Shown here: positions 1 through 8,843 of the stretch, piece after piece
How the letters are laid out: each line of letters begins with the position of its first letter
Numbering within the stretch: the stretch's first letter is position 1
The notes under the pieces: model-generated
The model's input: the letters and a program-made list of their open reading frames with translations, nothing else
The model's database searches: none
Told to the model about the DNA's origin: nothing
Position numbers and translations under genes: made by a program
Assembly (NCBI RefSeq): GCF_036013915.1
Contig: NZ_CP107899.1
Location: 3,162,001-3,226,000, forward strand
Reading direction: 5' to 3'
From: Streptomyces sp. NBC_00464
GTDB taxonomy: Bacteria > Actinomycetota > Actinomycetes > Streptomycetales > Streptomycetaceae
DNA length: 64,000 bases

Positions 1-1897
1 CCAGGGTGAGGACGGTGTCCACGAGCTCGTCGCCGTCCAGCGCGTCCTCGTCCCAGATCTCGCCCGCGTCCAGCGAACCGGCGACGGCGGCCCGCACCTG
101 CGGGGTCGTCAGCACGGCGCGCGGCGTGGCGGGCAGGGCGCCCAGCTTCTCCAGGAGCGGGTGCGCGGCGTCCGGATGCGCGACCTTCAGCCCGAGCCGG
201 CCGAGCCGGTCCAGGACCGGGCCGGTCAGCGCGTCGGGCAGCGGGAGCAGGACCTGGCGGGGGCCGATCGTCGTACGCGGGACGGCCGGGGTCTCGGGGT
301 CCGCACCCTGGGACACCGCACCGGCGAGCGGCACCGGAAGCCCGGAGAGCCGGTCCGGATCGACACCGGCCAGGCTGTCGTACAGCCGCCGCCACCAGCC
401 GGGGTCGCGCTCCAGGCCCGCGAGCCGGTCGATCGCCTCGGTCAGCGGTACGCGGGCGACGCCGAGCGTGCGCAGTTCGACGCGGCGCTCAAGTCCGGCG
501 GGCAGCAGACAGGGCAGCACCTCGGCCAGCACGGCGACCGTCTCGGCGCCCACGCCCTCCAGCACCTCGGCCTCGATGGGCCGCAGCGCGGTGGTGGCCT
601 TGCGGGCGCTCTCCGTCCCCGCGTCCCAGTTGTCCCACCGGTCGGGTTCGGCGGCGGGGTCGCGGGGTGCGGCCGGTTCCAGGAACGCGACGCGCGGCAG
701 CCGCTCCAGGATCGCGCCCCGCAGTGCGCCGTCCACCTCGCCCGTGCCGAGCGGTCCGGGCACGAGCCCGATCGTGGCGACGGACACCGGCTGCCAGTCG
801 GCGAGCAGTTCCGCGTACGCGTCGGCCGCGCGCTGCACCAGGAAGTCGGTGAGCGGGCCGGGCGCGGGGTGCCGGCGGGTGGTGTCCAGCGGCAGCGAGG
901 CGATGAGCAGCGCCGGGATGCCGAGGGGTTCGTCGGTGGGCGTCGGGGCGTGCACGACGGGGGCGGTACGGGGGCTGAGCGGGGCGCCCTCCGCGTCCAC
1001 GGGGACGGCCCAGGTCACCGACCAGTGCGGGCGCAGCCGTTCCTCCAGCGGGCGGTCGGCGAGCAGGGCGGGCTCGACGGGGCCGTGGCGAGTGACGGTG
1101 CGCCAGCGGTTCGTGCCGTGCGCGGAGTCCTCGACGTGGGTGTACGGGCCCTGCTGCGAGCGCCGCAACGTCCTTACGGTGTCCGGGGTTTCGACGACGA
1201 TCTCGTCCAGGCCGGTGAGCGTGAGCAGCAGCGCGTCGTCCACGGCGGCGAGCAGCCGGCCCACCAGGTCCTCGGCGACACCGTCGCGCAGGGGCAGGAC
1301 GACGACGGTGTCGTAGCCGTCGGGGGCGGTGCCCTCGGCGGGCAGCGGGAGGCGCAGCACGGGGACGTGTCCGTCGCGGCGGCGGAGCTCGTCGCCGAGG
1401 CCGGGGCTGCCGACGGCCGCCTCGCGGGCGAGGTCCCGTGCCTCGGCGAGGGACCAGCGCACGCCTCCGTGCCGGCCGACGACGGCCGGCTCGTCGCTCA
1501 CCGCGAGCACGGCGGCGAACCCGACGCCGAACCTGCCGACGGCCCCGTCGTGGCCCTCGCGCTTGGCGGAGGCCCGCAGGGTGGACAGCGACTCCACGCC
1601 GGTGGCGTCCAGGGGTGCGCCGGTGTTCGCGGCGGCGAGGACCGCCGGGGCGGTCGCGGTCGCGGGATGCAGGGTCAGCCGGAGGCGGCCGGGCACGTGG
1701 GCGCGGGCGGCGGCGTCGGCGGCGTTCTGGGCCAGCTCGACGACGAGGCGGTCGCGGTAGCCGCCGAGCGCGAGGTCCTCCTCGGCGTTGGCGTCCTCAC
1801 GGAAGCGGGCCGGGCCCGCGCCCCAGGCGTCGAGCACGCCGCGTCGCAGCCGCGCGGTTCCGAATGGGTCGGCCCCCTCGGTCGCCATGATGCTCAC
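1..1897 (-). CDS. Hsp90/sacsin-type GHKL ATPase-domain protein, C-terminus beyond window
   Basis: This is a cytoplasmic protein with an N-terminal Bergerat-fold ATPase of the Hsp90/sacsin type. About 632 residues are visible and the C-terminus lies left of the window. The N box (E-L-A-Q-N-A-A-D, residues about 54-61) should hold the Mg-ATP-binding Asn. A lid region with N-T-G-A-P-L (about 91-96) and the glycine box G-R-F-G-V-G-F (121-127) follow. The rest is Leu/Arg-rich with no domain I can name. I chose GTG at 1897 because GAGGGAG sits about 7 nt upstream; ATG at 1888 is in frame and also possible. Streptomyces genomes carry such proteins as lone 'ATP-binding protein' genes. The client and role are not known to me. 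Confidence 0.8.
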   Translation of the reverse strand, partial: MSIMATEGADPFGTARLRRGVLDAWGAGPARFREDANAEEDLALGGYRDRLVVELAQNAADAAARAHVPGRLRLTLHPATATAPAVLAAANTGAPLDATGVESLSTLRASAKREGHDGAVGRFGVGFAAVLAVSDEPAVVGRHGGVRWSLAEARDLAREAAVGSPGLGDELRRRDGHVPVLRLPLPAEGTAPDGYDTVVVLPLRDGVAEDLVGRLLAAVDDALLLTLTGLDEIVVETPDTVRTLRRSQQGPYTHVEDSAHGTNRWRTVTRHGPVEPALLADRPLEERLRPHWSVTWAVPVDAEGAPLSPRTAPVVHAPTPTDEPLGIPALLIASLPLDTTRRHPAPGPLTDFLVQRAADAYAELLADWQPVSVATIGLVPGPLGTGEVDGALRGAILERLPRVAFLEPAAPRDPAAEPDRWDNWDAGTESARKATTALRPIEAEVLEGVGAETVAVLAEVLPCLLPAGLERRVELRTLGVARVPLTEAIDRLAGLERDPGWWRRLYDSLAGVDPDRLSGLPVPLAGAVSQGADPETPAVPRTTIGPRQVLLPLPDALTGPVLDRLGRLGLKVAHPDAAHPLLEKLGALPATPRAVLTTPQVRAAVAGSLDAGEIWDEDALDGDELVDTVLTL

Positions 1898-2030
1898 GCT
1901 GTGACTCCCTCTTCCGGTGACGCCTGTGCGGCCAAGTGTGCGCCCCGAAGCTACCGGGTCCTCGCGAAGCCCGAGCTGTTGCAGCGTGTGGGCAGCCCGA
2001 AACCGGCCGCACCGCGCACCACGTCCTGGG

Positions 2031-2353
2031 TTCCGTCCTCAAACGCCGGACGGGCTGGGTGGGCTGACCGGTCACGGCAAGCAGATCGAACCGGACCCGC
2101 ACAACCAGCCCGTCCGCCGCCCGAGGCGAACCGGCACAAACCAGCCCGTCCGCCACCCGAGGCGAACCCGCACAACCAGCCCGTCCGGCGCTTGAGGACG
2201 GAACCGGTGCACCGCGGCACACCCGCACAAACCAGCCCGTCCAGCGCTTGAGGCGAACCGGCACAAACCAGCCCGTCCGGCGTTTGAGGACGGAACCGGT
2301 GCGCCGCGGAACACCGGCACAAACCAGCCCGTCCGGCGTTTGAGGACGGAACC
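2031..2353. repeat. Cluster of seven short hairpin repeats (REP-like)
   Basis: The 525-bp gap between two leftward genes is largely filled by a REP-like unit. One inverted copy lies at 2031-2059. Six direct copies start at 2104, 2140, 2175, 2231, 2267 and 2323. The full unit contains CCGTCC-N9-GGACGG, a 6-bp stem with a 9-nt loop (copies at 2175, 2267 and 2323, and the inverted one). The copies at 2104, 2140 and 2231 have lost the right arm (…GAGGCGAACC). Start-to-start spacing alternates between 35-36 and 56 nt. The same unit forms the ends of the 420-bp elements at 14134, 19333 and 23390. The hairpin could act as a weak terminator for the upstream DUF3027 gene. Confidence 0.85.
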
Positions 2354-2422
2354 GGCCCGCCGGGGCAACCCGTGCCCCACGGGGAGCGGCCCCGCGGAGA
2401 ACCGACCCCCGCGGCCGCCGCC

Positions 2423-3358
2423 TCAGGAGTGGCCGAGGTCCTCCGTCGGCCCATCCGTCTCCACCGGCACGGAGCCGGAATCCCGCGCCGGACGCAGCGG
2501 GTACTCGTCCACCTGCATCGTGTCCAGCGCATGCGGCGCCGGCTTCGGCGGCTTCGGCATCACCGCGGCCTCGGAGTGCCCACCGCAGCCGTACGACAGG
2601 GACACCACGTGCCCGTCCGCCGGACCGAACTCGTTCGCGCACACCCCGAAGGCCTGCTTCAGCGACCCCGTGAGCGGCACCAGGAAGGCGCACGACACGC
2701 AGGTGGCCGGGGCCGCCTGCGCCATGGGCGTCTTCGCGCCGAACTCCTCGTCCCAGCGGTCGGCCGCCGCATGGAGCCCGTACCGGGACAGCACCCGCGC
2801 ACGCCGCATACCGAGCTCGTCCGCGACCGCCGCGATCGAACCGCGGCGCGGCGGCTCCGGGCGCGTCGTCAGTTCCGCGTCCTCGGACTCGACGAGATCG
2901 GCCAGCTCGCCCGAGACCGCGGCGACCGCGGAGTTCGGCGGCAGCTCGTCCTCGCCGGTGTAGCCCGGCTCCAGGCGCAGGTCGTCCGCCTCGGTGGGCA
3001 GCAGATCGCCCGGCCCCATGTCGCCCGGCCGCAGCCGCTCGCTCCACGGCACCCATTCCGGCGCAAGCAGCGCGTCGGTGCCCGGCAGCAGGACCGTCTC
3101 GTCCAGCGTGACGTTCTTCGCGCGGGAGGCCCTGGCGACCGTCACCGCCCAGCGCCAGCCCCGGTAAGCCGGGTCCTTGCACTCGAAGTAGTGCGTGACG
3201 ACCCGGTCCCCCTCGGGGACCACCGCCACATGCTCACCCACAACCCCTGGCGCGGCCGCTTCCTCGGCCGCCGCGCGGGCGAGGTCTACGGCCTCGGCGC
3301 ACAGACGGTCGGGAACGGGGGTACGGGCCGTACGGCTTCGCGTCGTCGCAGCACTCAC
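2423..3358 (-). CDS. DUF3027 family protein
   Basis: This 311-residue soluble protein matches the actinobacterial DUF3027 family, whose function is unknown. Visible hallmarks are the central W-R-W-A-V-T-V-A-R block (about 68-76), an acidic middle, and a C-terminal cysteine set: C-V-S-C at 220-223, then Cys240 and Cys258 in S-Y-G-C-G-G-H. This set could bind a metal, which is my inference. The GTG start at 3358 lies next to a 419-bp gap shared with the divergent MFS gene. The gene reads toward the repeat cluster at 2031-2353. Confidence 0.8.
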   Translation of the reverse strand: MSAATTRSRTARTPVPDRLCAEAVDLARAAAEEAAAPGVVGEHVAVVPEGDRVVTHYFECKDPAYRGWRWAVTVARASRAKNVTLDETVLLPGTDALLAPEWVPWSERLRPGDMGPGDLLPTEADDLRLEPGYTGEDELPPNSAVAAVSGELADLVESEDAELTTRPEPPRRGSIAAVADELGMRRARVLSRYGLHAAADRWDEEFGAKTPMAQAAPATCVSCAFLVPLTGSLKQAFGVCANEFGPADGHVVSLSYGCGGHSEAAVMPKPPKPAPHALDTMQVDEYPLRPARDSGSVPVETDGPTEDLGHS

Positions 3359-3777
3359 AGGTCTCGCTTCTCTCCTACGCCAGTCTCACGAGCGCGCCAG
3401 CACATCCATCGATTTCGGCCATACGGTTGCGGGCGGAGCGGACCTGGGGGCCGCGTCGACGTCCACACCCGTTGTGCCTGCCTCGGGCGCACCTTCTGCA
3501 ACCCATTCTGCGGGATCGCCGAGAGGCGCGCGGCCAAGAACAACCGCCGGTGGCGCGCTACGCACGCTACCCTCTCCGCCGCTCCCCGCCCACCTGCCCG
3601 TCCCAAACGACGCCGTATCCGACGCCGTGTCCCGTGTGAAGAGTGCACTCCGGCCATCCGGATCAACCTCGTCGCACCCCCTGCGACCTGCCCGATCACT
3701 GACCCGACGGGGCGGTTCGCACCGCGCCCCGCCCCGATCCCGGTTCGTGACGCCGGGGACTGGGGCACTATGACCAA
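3359..3777. other. 419-bp divergent intergenic region, no gene seen
   Basis: This gap lies between the divergent DUF3027 and MFS genes, so it should hold both promoters. I see no ORF with convincing codon bias, no strong dyad and no clear -10/-35 pair in it. Confidence 0.5.
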
Positions 3778-5217
3778 GTGGCTTCTGCCCGGTCGCACGA
3801 CGAATCCGGCCCGCTCCGCAGAACGGGCCGGTCGATCGGTCATGCCCTTCACACCCCGTTCACCGGAACCGCCCGAGGCATCCGGAAGGCGACACACGCC
3901 CATGGGGCCGGTGAGTCGGGCCTGGGCAAACTGATCGAGCTGCACGCGGTCAACGGCGCGGGCGACGTGATGATCACCATCGCGCTCGCGTCGACGGTGT
4001 TCTTCTCCGTACCGACGGACCAGGCCCGCGGCCGGGTCGCGCTGTACCTCGCCGTCACCATGGCGCCGTTCATCCTCCTCGCCCCGGTCATCGGCCCGCT
4101 CCTGGACCACCTGCCGCACGGCCGCCGCGCCGCCATGGCGGGCTCCATGCTGGCGCGGGCGTTGCTGGCGCTCACCATGTCCGGCGCGGTCGCCACCGGC
4201 GGCCTGGAGCTGTATCCGGCCGCCCTGGGCGTGCTGGTGTGCTCGAAGGCGTACGGAGTGGTGCGCAGCGCCGTCGTACCGCGTCTGCTGCCACCCCGCT
4301 TCTCGCTGGTGAAGGCAAATTCACGGGTCACCCTCGCCGGCCTCCTGGCGACCGGAGCCGCCGCGCCGATCGGGGCGGGGCTCCAGACCATCGGACCGCC
4401 GTGGCCGCTGTACGGCGCCTGCGCGATCTTCGTCGGCGGCGCCGTCCTCGCCTTCACGCTCCCACCCAAGGTGGACTCGGCGAAGGGTGAGCGGAAGGCG
4501 CATCTGGTGCCGCCGCACGGCGAGGGCGCCGACCGGCCCGAACCGCTCCGGAAGTCCGCCACGCCCAAGAACGGGAAGAAGCCGGCCAAGGAGAAGAAGG
4601 AGAAGAACGGCGAGAGGCGGCCGGGGCTGCGCTCGGTCGGCCCGTCCGTCCTGCACGGGCTCCAGGCCAACGCCTCGCACCGGGCGCTGTCCGGCTTCCT
4701 GATCTTCTTCCTGGCGTTCCTGCTGCGTGAGCACCCACTGGCCGGGCAGAGCGCCGCGATCTCGCTCGGCATCGTCGGGGTGGCGGCCGGGGTGGGCAAC
4801 GCGCTGGGCACGGCGGTCGGCTCCTGGCTCAGGGCCCGCGGCCCCGAGATCATCATCGCCTCGGTGCTGGGCCTGGCCCTGGGCGTCGCCGTGCTGGCCG
4901 CCGTCTTCTTCAGCACGGTCATGGTCGCCGCGCTCGCGGCCATGGCGGGCTTCACCCAGGCCCTGTCGAAGCTGTCGCTGGACGCGATGATCCAGCGCGA
5001 CGTGCCGGAGGAGGTGCGGACGTCCGCGTTCGCCCGCTCGGAGACGCTGCTCCAGATGGCGTGGGTGGCCGGCGGGGCGATCGGGATCGCCCTCCCCCTC
5101 AACGGAGTACTCGGCATGTCGGTCGCCGCCGGCATCCTCGCGCTCGGTGCCGCCACGTCCGTACGGGGGCTGCTGGGCGCCGCGCGGCGCGGCTCGCCGC
5201 ACCCCCGCGTGGCGTGA
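3778..5217 (+). CDS. MFS transporter
   Basis: This 479-residue polytopic membrane protein of the major facilitator type has about 12 hydrophobic segments. It is split by a long cytoplasmic loop rich in Lys and Glu (roughly residues 245-290, with K-N-G-K-K-P-A-K-E-K-K-E-K) between the two halves. The substrate cannot be told from sequence. The gene starts at GTG 3778 and is followed 27 bp later by the DUF2771 lipoprotein gene on the same strand. The ATG at 3770 is in another frame. Confidence 0.75.
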   Translation: MASARSHDESGPLRRTGRSIGHALHTPFTGTARGIRKATHAHGAGESGLGKLIELHAVNGAGDVMITIALASTVFFSVPTDQARGRVALYLAVTMAPFILLAPVIGPLLDHLPHGRRAAMAGSMLARALLALTMSGAVATGGLELYPAALGVLVCSKAYGVVRSAVVPRLLPPRFSLVKANSRVTLAGLLATGAAAPIGAGLQTIGPPWPLYGACAIFVGGAVLAFTLPPKVDSAKGERKAHLVPPHGEGADRPEPLRKSATPKNGKKPAKEKKEKNGERRPGLRSVGPSVLHGLQANASHRALSGFLIFFLAFLLREHPLAGQSAAISLGIVGVAAGVGNALGTAVGSWLRARGPEIIIASVLGLALGVAVLAAVFFSTVMVAALAAMAGFTQALSKLSLDAMIQRDVPEEVRTSAFARSETLLQMAWVAGGAIGIALPLNGVLGMSVAAGILALGAATSVRGLLGAARRGSPHPRVA

Positions 5218-5244
5218 GCCGGAGCGACCGATAGCCTTCGGCCC

Positions 5245-5724
5245 ATGACCGTTGCGTTCTTCTCCGGTAAGGGCCGTCGAATCGGCGTCGCTCTTGGTGC
5301 CGTGTCCGCGGGACTCCTTGTCCTCTCCGCCTGCGACAAGCCGACGCCGCTCGCCACCGTGACGGTCGGCGACAACTCGGTGAGTGCCGAGGCGTCCTGC
5401 TACAACGACGGCAAGGCTCTCAAGCAATCCGAAATCGAGGGCTGCCTCAACAAGAAGGCGGAGAAGACCGTCAAGGTCTCGATGGAGGACCAGGTCCACT
5501 TCGGTGTCGACCCCGAGGTCGCGGACAACGGCTGGACCATCTTCATCAACGGCCAGCAGGCCGAGCAGGAGCCGAACAAGAAGACCTACCGCTCCATCGC
5601 GGGCAGCGCCTTCTTCTCCAGCCAGACCGGCGAGACCACGAACAGCACGGAGCTCAGCATCGTGGAGACCAAGGGCAAGGAGCTGCTGGGCATCTGGCAC
5701 TTCAAGCTTGAGAAGACCAGCTGA
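5245..5724 (+). CDS. DUF2771 family lipoprotein
   Basis: This 159-residue exported lipoprotein has a basic n-region, a hydrophobic core and lipobox V-L-S-A-C with the lipidated Cys at position 30. The mature part has two conserved-looking Cys (S-C-Y near 52 and G-C-L near 67) and matches the actinobacterial DUF2771 family of unknown function. It sits between the MFS gene and mqnB on the same strand. No catalytic motif is visible. Confidence 0.75.
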   Translation: MTVAFFSGKGRRIGVALGAVSAGLLVLSACDKPTPLATVTVGDNSVSAEASCYNDGKALKQSEIEGCLNKKAEKTVKVSMEDQVHFGVDPEVADNGWTIFINGQQAEQEPNKKTYRSIAGSAFFSSQTGETTNSTELSIVETKGKELLGIWHFKLEKTS

Positions 5725-5753
5725 TCCCCTCCTGACCTCGGAGGACTCCTCCC

Positions 5754-6458
5754 GTGCGTGTGCTTGTCGTGACCGCTGTCCCGGTGGAACGGGACGCGGT
5801 CACGCGTGCGTCCGGGGCCGCTGACGAAGTCTCCGTGCACCGGGTGCCGGGCGCGGAGATCCATCGCGCGGGCCCCTTCGACGTCCTGGCGGGCGGCGCG
5901 GGGCCGGCGGCGGCAGCGGCCTCCGCCGCGTTCGCCCTGGCCGCGGACCGCTACGACCTGGTGATCTCGGCGGGCATCGGCGGCGGTTTCTCCGGTGTCG
6001 CCCCGGTCGGCTCGCTCGTCGTGGCCGGCCGGATCGGTGTGGCGGACCTGGGTGCCGAAACCTCTGCGGGCTTCGCGCCCGTCACCGAACTCGGCTTCGG
6101 CCGGGTCTGGCACTTCCCGCCCCGCTCGCTGGTGAAGGCGGTGGTCGCGGCGACCCGTGCGGCGACCGGCGACATCCTCACCGTCTCCACCGTGACCGGC
6201 AGCGCCGGGCGCGCCGCCGCCCTTCTCGCCGCACACCCCGGCGCCGTGGCCGAGGCCATGGAGGGCTTCGGGGTCGCGGAGGCGGCCGAGCGGCTCGGCG
6301 TGCCCGTCCTGGAGATCAGGGCCGTCTCGAACGCCGTCGGCCCGCGCGACCGCGACGCCTGGCGCATCGGCGACGCGCTGGCCGCGCTCACCGAAGCGTT
6401 CGGGAAGCTCACCCCCGTACTGGAAGGCTGGATCCACCATGACCGACACGACGCCTGA
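5754..6458 (+). CDS. mqnB: Futalosine hydrolase MqnB
   Basis: This 234-residue nucleoside-phosphorylase-fold enzyme should hydrolyse futalosine to dehypoxanthinylfutalosine plus hypoxanthine in the futalosine route to menaquinone. Visible family signs are G-I-G-G-G-F (about 75-80), the substrate-binding M-E-G-F-G-V-A segment (about 169-175, as in MTA/SAH nucleosidases) and the S-N-A-V-G-P-R-D region near 192-199. The start is GTG at 5754, with a GGAGG-like site in the leader. The 3' end overlaps mqnD by 20 bp, consistent with coupled translation. Confidence 0.92.
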   Translation: MRVLVVTAVPVERDAVTRASGAADEVSVHRVPGAEIHRAGPFDVLAGGAGPAAAAASAAFALAADRYDLVISAGIGGGFSGVAPVGSLVVAGRIGVADLGAETSAGFAPVTELGFGRVWHFPPRSLVKAVVAATRAATGDILTVSTVTGSAGRAAALLAAHPGAVAEAMEGFGVAEAAERLGVPVLEIRAVSNAVGPRDRDAWRIGDALAALTEAFGKLTPVLEGWIHHDRHDA

Positions 6459-7314
6459 CCCGCTGTCGACCCACGACCCACTGCGGATCGCCTTCTCGCC
6501 GTGCCCGAACGACACGTTCGTCTTCGACGCCTGGGCCCACGGACGGGTCCCCGACGCGCCCGCGCTCGATGTCACCTTCGCCGACATCGACATCACCAAC
6601 GGCATGGCCGAACGCGGCGAACTGGACGTGCTCAAGGTGTCGTACGCGGTGCTGCCCTGGGTCCTTCAGGAGTACGCGCTGCTGCCGTGCGGCGGAGCGC
6701 TGGGCCGGGGCTGCGGGCCGCTCGTCCTCACGAAGGAGCCGGGCACGGACCTGACGGGCAAGACCGTCGCCGTGCCGAGCGAGCGCTCCACCGCGTATCT
6801 GCTGTTCCGCCTCTGGGCGGCCGAAGTGGTGCCGGGCGGGGTCGGCGAGATCGTCGTCATGCCGTTCGACGAGATCATGCCGGCGGTGCGGGACGGGAAG
6901 GTCGACGCCGGTCTCGTCATCCACGAGGCACGCTTCACGTACCAGAACTACGGCCTGCACAACCTGGCCGACATGGGACGGCACTGGGAGGACACGACCG
7001 GGCTGCCGATCCCGCTCGGCGCGATCATCGCCAAGCGCTCGCTGGGCGCGGACACGCTGAAGCGGCTCGCGGAGTCGGTGCGGGCGTCGGTCCGGATGGC
7101 GTGGGACGCCCCGGAGGCCTCGCGGCCGTACGTGCTGGAGCACGCGCAGGAGATGGACCCGTCCGTCGCCGACCAGCACATCGGTCTGTACGTGAACGAG
7201 TTCACCGCGGACCTCGGTGAGGACGGTTACGCGGCGATCCGCGGCCTGCTGACGCGCGCCGCGGCCGAGGGACTGGTTCCGCCCCTCGGCCCGGAGGCGC
7301 TGTCGTTCGTCTGA
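6439..7314 (+). CDS. mqnD: 1,4-dihydroxy-6-naphthoate synthase MqnD
   Basis: This 291-residue enzyme of the periplasmic-binding-protein fold converts cyclic dehypoxanthinylfutalosine to 1,4-dihydroxy-6-naphthoate in menaquinone biosynthesis. The N-terminal S-P-C-P-N-D-T-F-V-F motif (about 20-29) and the D-A-G-L-V-I-H-E-A-R segment are diagnostic of MqnD. It starts inside mqnB, 20 bp before that stop. mqnA and mqnC are not in the window; in Streptomyces they lie elsewhere. Its last 88 bp overlap the convergent gene at 7227-7820. Confidence 0.93.
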   Translation: MTDTTPDPLSTHDPLRIAFSPCPNDTFVFDAWAHGRVPDAPALDVTFADIDITNGMAERGELDVLKVSYAVLPWVLQEYALLPCGGALGRGCGPLVLTKEPGTDLTGKTVAVPSERSTAYLLFRLWAAEVVPGGVGEIVVMPFDEIMPAVRDGKVDAGLVIHEARFTYQNYGLHNLADMGRHWEDTTGLPIPLGAIIAKRSLGADTLKRLAESVRASVRMAWDAPEASRPYVLEHAQEMDPSVADQHIGLYVNEFTADLGEDGYAAIRGLLTRAAAEGLVPPLGPEALSFV

Positions 7315-7820
7315 GCGCCCCGTGGGCCCGTGCCCCGCGTCCGGACGTGTGCGAAACAGGCCGAGTCGGCCTCCTGCTTCAGGTTGGGGTGGGCGAGCCT
7401 CCTGACCAGTTCGACCCGGTAGCAGGCCATCGTCTCCTTGAGGTCGCCGGGGCGGCCGTAGAGCGCGTGCGTGGAGAAGGTCACGACCGTGATCTCGCCG
7501 TCCCGGGAGAGCCTGACGGCTTTGACGGCCCCCTCGGCCGGCAGCGGAACGGCGGCGAGTCCCGCCTCGGTGAGCGGGCCGCCGCGAGACGCGTCGAAGA
7601 GGGCGTGGGCGTACTCCCCGGCACCGCGCTCCATGCCGTAGTGCATCTGCTTCTCGTCCTTGGTGCCGCGCGGCGGCGGGCTGGGCCGGGTGACCACCGC
7701 CACGACGAGGCCGAGGACCGTGACGGCCAGGGCGATCCCGCCGACGGTGGCGATGGTGCGGTAGGTCGCGGACTGGCGCGCCGGAAGGCGGCCGGCCGAG
7801 TGGGGCGGGCCTGATCTCAT
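7227..7820 (-). CDS. Single-pass membrane protein of unknown function
   Basis: This 197-residue protein has a short basic N-terminus, one transmembrane helix (about 24-46) and a presumably extracytoplasmic domain of about 110 residues with two Cys (A-C-Y-R, A-C-F-A-H). The Gly/Ser/Arg-rich tail (about 160-197) is encoded by DNA that overlaps the end of mqnD on the other strand. I do not recognise the family. Codon bias supports the upstream two thirds strongly. Confidence 0.6.
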   Translation of the reverse strand: MRSGPPHSAGRLPARQSATYRTIATVGGIALAVTVLGLVVAVVTRPSPPPRGTKDEKQMHYGMERGAGEYAHALFDASRGGPLTEAGLAAVPLPAEGAVKAVRLSRDGEITVVTFSTHALYGRPGDLKETMACYRVELVRRLAHPNLKQEADSACFAHVRTRGTGPRGAQTNDSASGPRGGTSPSAAARVSRPRIAA

Positions 7821-7834
7821 GGCGGTTCCTCCGT

Positions 7835-7875
7835 CTCCGGGGGTGACCTCCGCAGTGCGGAGGGCACCCCCGGAG
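7835..7875 (-). terminator. Hairpin terminator downstream of lipoprotein gene
   Basis: An almost perfect stem pairs 7835-7845 with 7865-7875 (11 bp) and continues as 7847-7853 with 7857-7863 (7 bp) around a 3-nt loop. It lies 15 bp past the stop of the 7890-8843 gene, read leftwards. Confidence 0.75.
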
Positions 7876-7889
7876 CACAGGCGGCGGAG

Positions 7890-8843
7890 TCAGTAGTCAT
7901 TCGCGCCGGATGCGGTCTTCAGTACCGCATCGTTCTTCTTCCGCTCCTCGTCGAGTGCGAGCTGGTTCTCCTCGATACGCCGCTTCTGGATCTTCTCCTC
8001 GGCACCGAACCAGACGTCCACCAGACGGGATGTCTTCTTGCAGCCGACATCGGCCACCGCCAGCGCCGTCTCCGCCGCGGACGGATTCTCGGAGCCGAGG
8101 TTCGAGATGAGGTCAGGAGCCTTGTACGGGTGTTCCACCCGGTAGCCGTGCGACTTCATGCACGACGACCACGCCGCTACCGCGGAACGAACCGCGGGAA
8201 CGTTCCGCGACTCCTCCATTGACGCGAACTCGACCTTGCTCGCCAGCGCGTAGGAGATCCTTCCGAGCTTGCCCTTCACCTCGCCCTGGCAGCCGTTCTC
8301 CGGAACCTTGTCCCCCTTGTACGACCCACTCCGCACCTGCACGCCCGATCCGGAGAAGACCGCCCTCTCGGCACCCTCACCCGGTTCCCACACGGGCGGC
8401 TCACCGGCACCTCCCGGCAGGTGGTACCCGTAACGGGCCGCTTCCTTGGAGTCCGATATCCCGTAGCGGCGAGCCATGTTCGCGTCGTCGTATCCGGGCG
8501 GTGGGAACATTCCGGGCTCAGGAGGATCGAACGAGGTGAATCCGTACCTCTGCATACATCTCTTCCAGAGGCTCTGCTGGGCACGCTGCCAGGCGACCGT
8601 CTCCGGATAGGAGATCAAGTACCCCTCAATCGGCAGAACCATCCCCTTGGTCAGGCCACTGACCGGCGTACGAGCGGGCCAGGCCCGCTCGTCCACCTTC
8701 GAACCGCCCGCCGGCCCGCCGTCCGCCTTCAACGCCTGGGACTGGCCCGCAGAACACCCCGACACCAGGACCGCAGCAAGCAGGACGACTCCCGCGACTG
8801 CTCCGCGCATTCGGTCAGACCCGCTTGTGCGAAGCATTTTCAT
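7890..8843 (-). CDS. Secreted lipoprotein of unknown function
   Basis: This exported lipoprotein of 317 residues has lipobox V-L-V-S-G-C (Cys30). The mature domain has paired Cys (K-R-C-M-Q-R-Y-G-F, S-S-C-M-K-S-H-G-Y) in two similar C-M-x-x-x-G-[FY] blocks about 120 residues apart. It ends in a charged helix (about 285-310, K-I-Q-K-R-R-I-E-E-N). ATG 8843 overlaps the upstream gene by 29 bp. ATG 8810 would give a shorter signal peptide and sits 5 bp past that gene's stop, so it is an equally good start. The two genes are probably cotranscribed. GC is visibly lower than in the flanking housekeeping genes. Confidence 0.7.
   Translation of the reverse strand: MKMLRTSGSDRMRGAVAGVVLLAAVLVSGCSAGQSQALKADGGPAGGSKVDERAWPARTPVSGLTKGMVLPIEGYLISYPETVAWQRAQQSLWKRCMQRYGFTSFDPPEPGMFPPPGYDDANMARRYGISDSKEAARYGYHLPGGAGEPPVWEPGEGAERAVFSGSGVQVRSGSYKGDKVPENGCQGEVKGKLGRISYALASKVEFASMEESRNVPAVRSAVAAWSSCMKSHGYRVEHPYKAPDLISNLGSENPSAAETALAVADVGCKKTSRLVDVWFGAEEKIQKRRIEENQLALDEERKKNDAVLKTASGANDY

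Noticed and set aside
161..2251. Long open frame on the + strand (696 codons)
   Set aside because: It is antisense to the Hsp90-like gene; its composition (Gly/Arg/Val-rich, no motifs) is the usual high-GC shadow, and the minus strand shows N-box and glycine-box motifs.
2031..2353. CRISPR array
   Set aside because: Repeats are only partly conserved, spacing alternates between about 35 and 56 nt with repeated spacers, and no cas genes are near.
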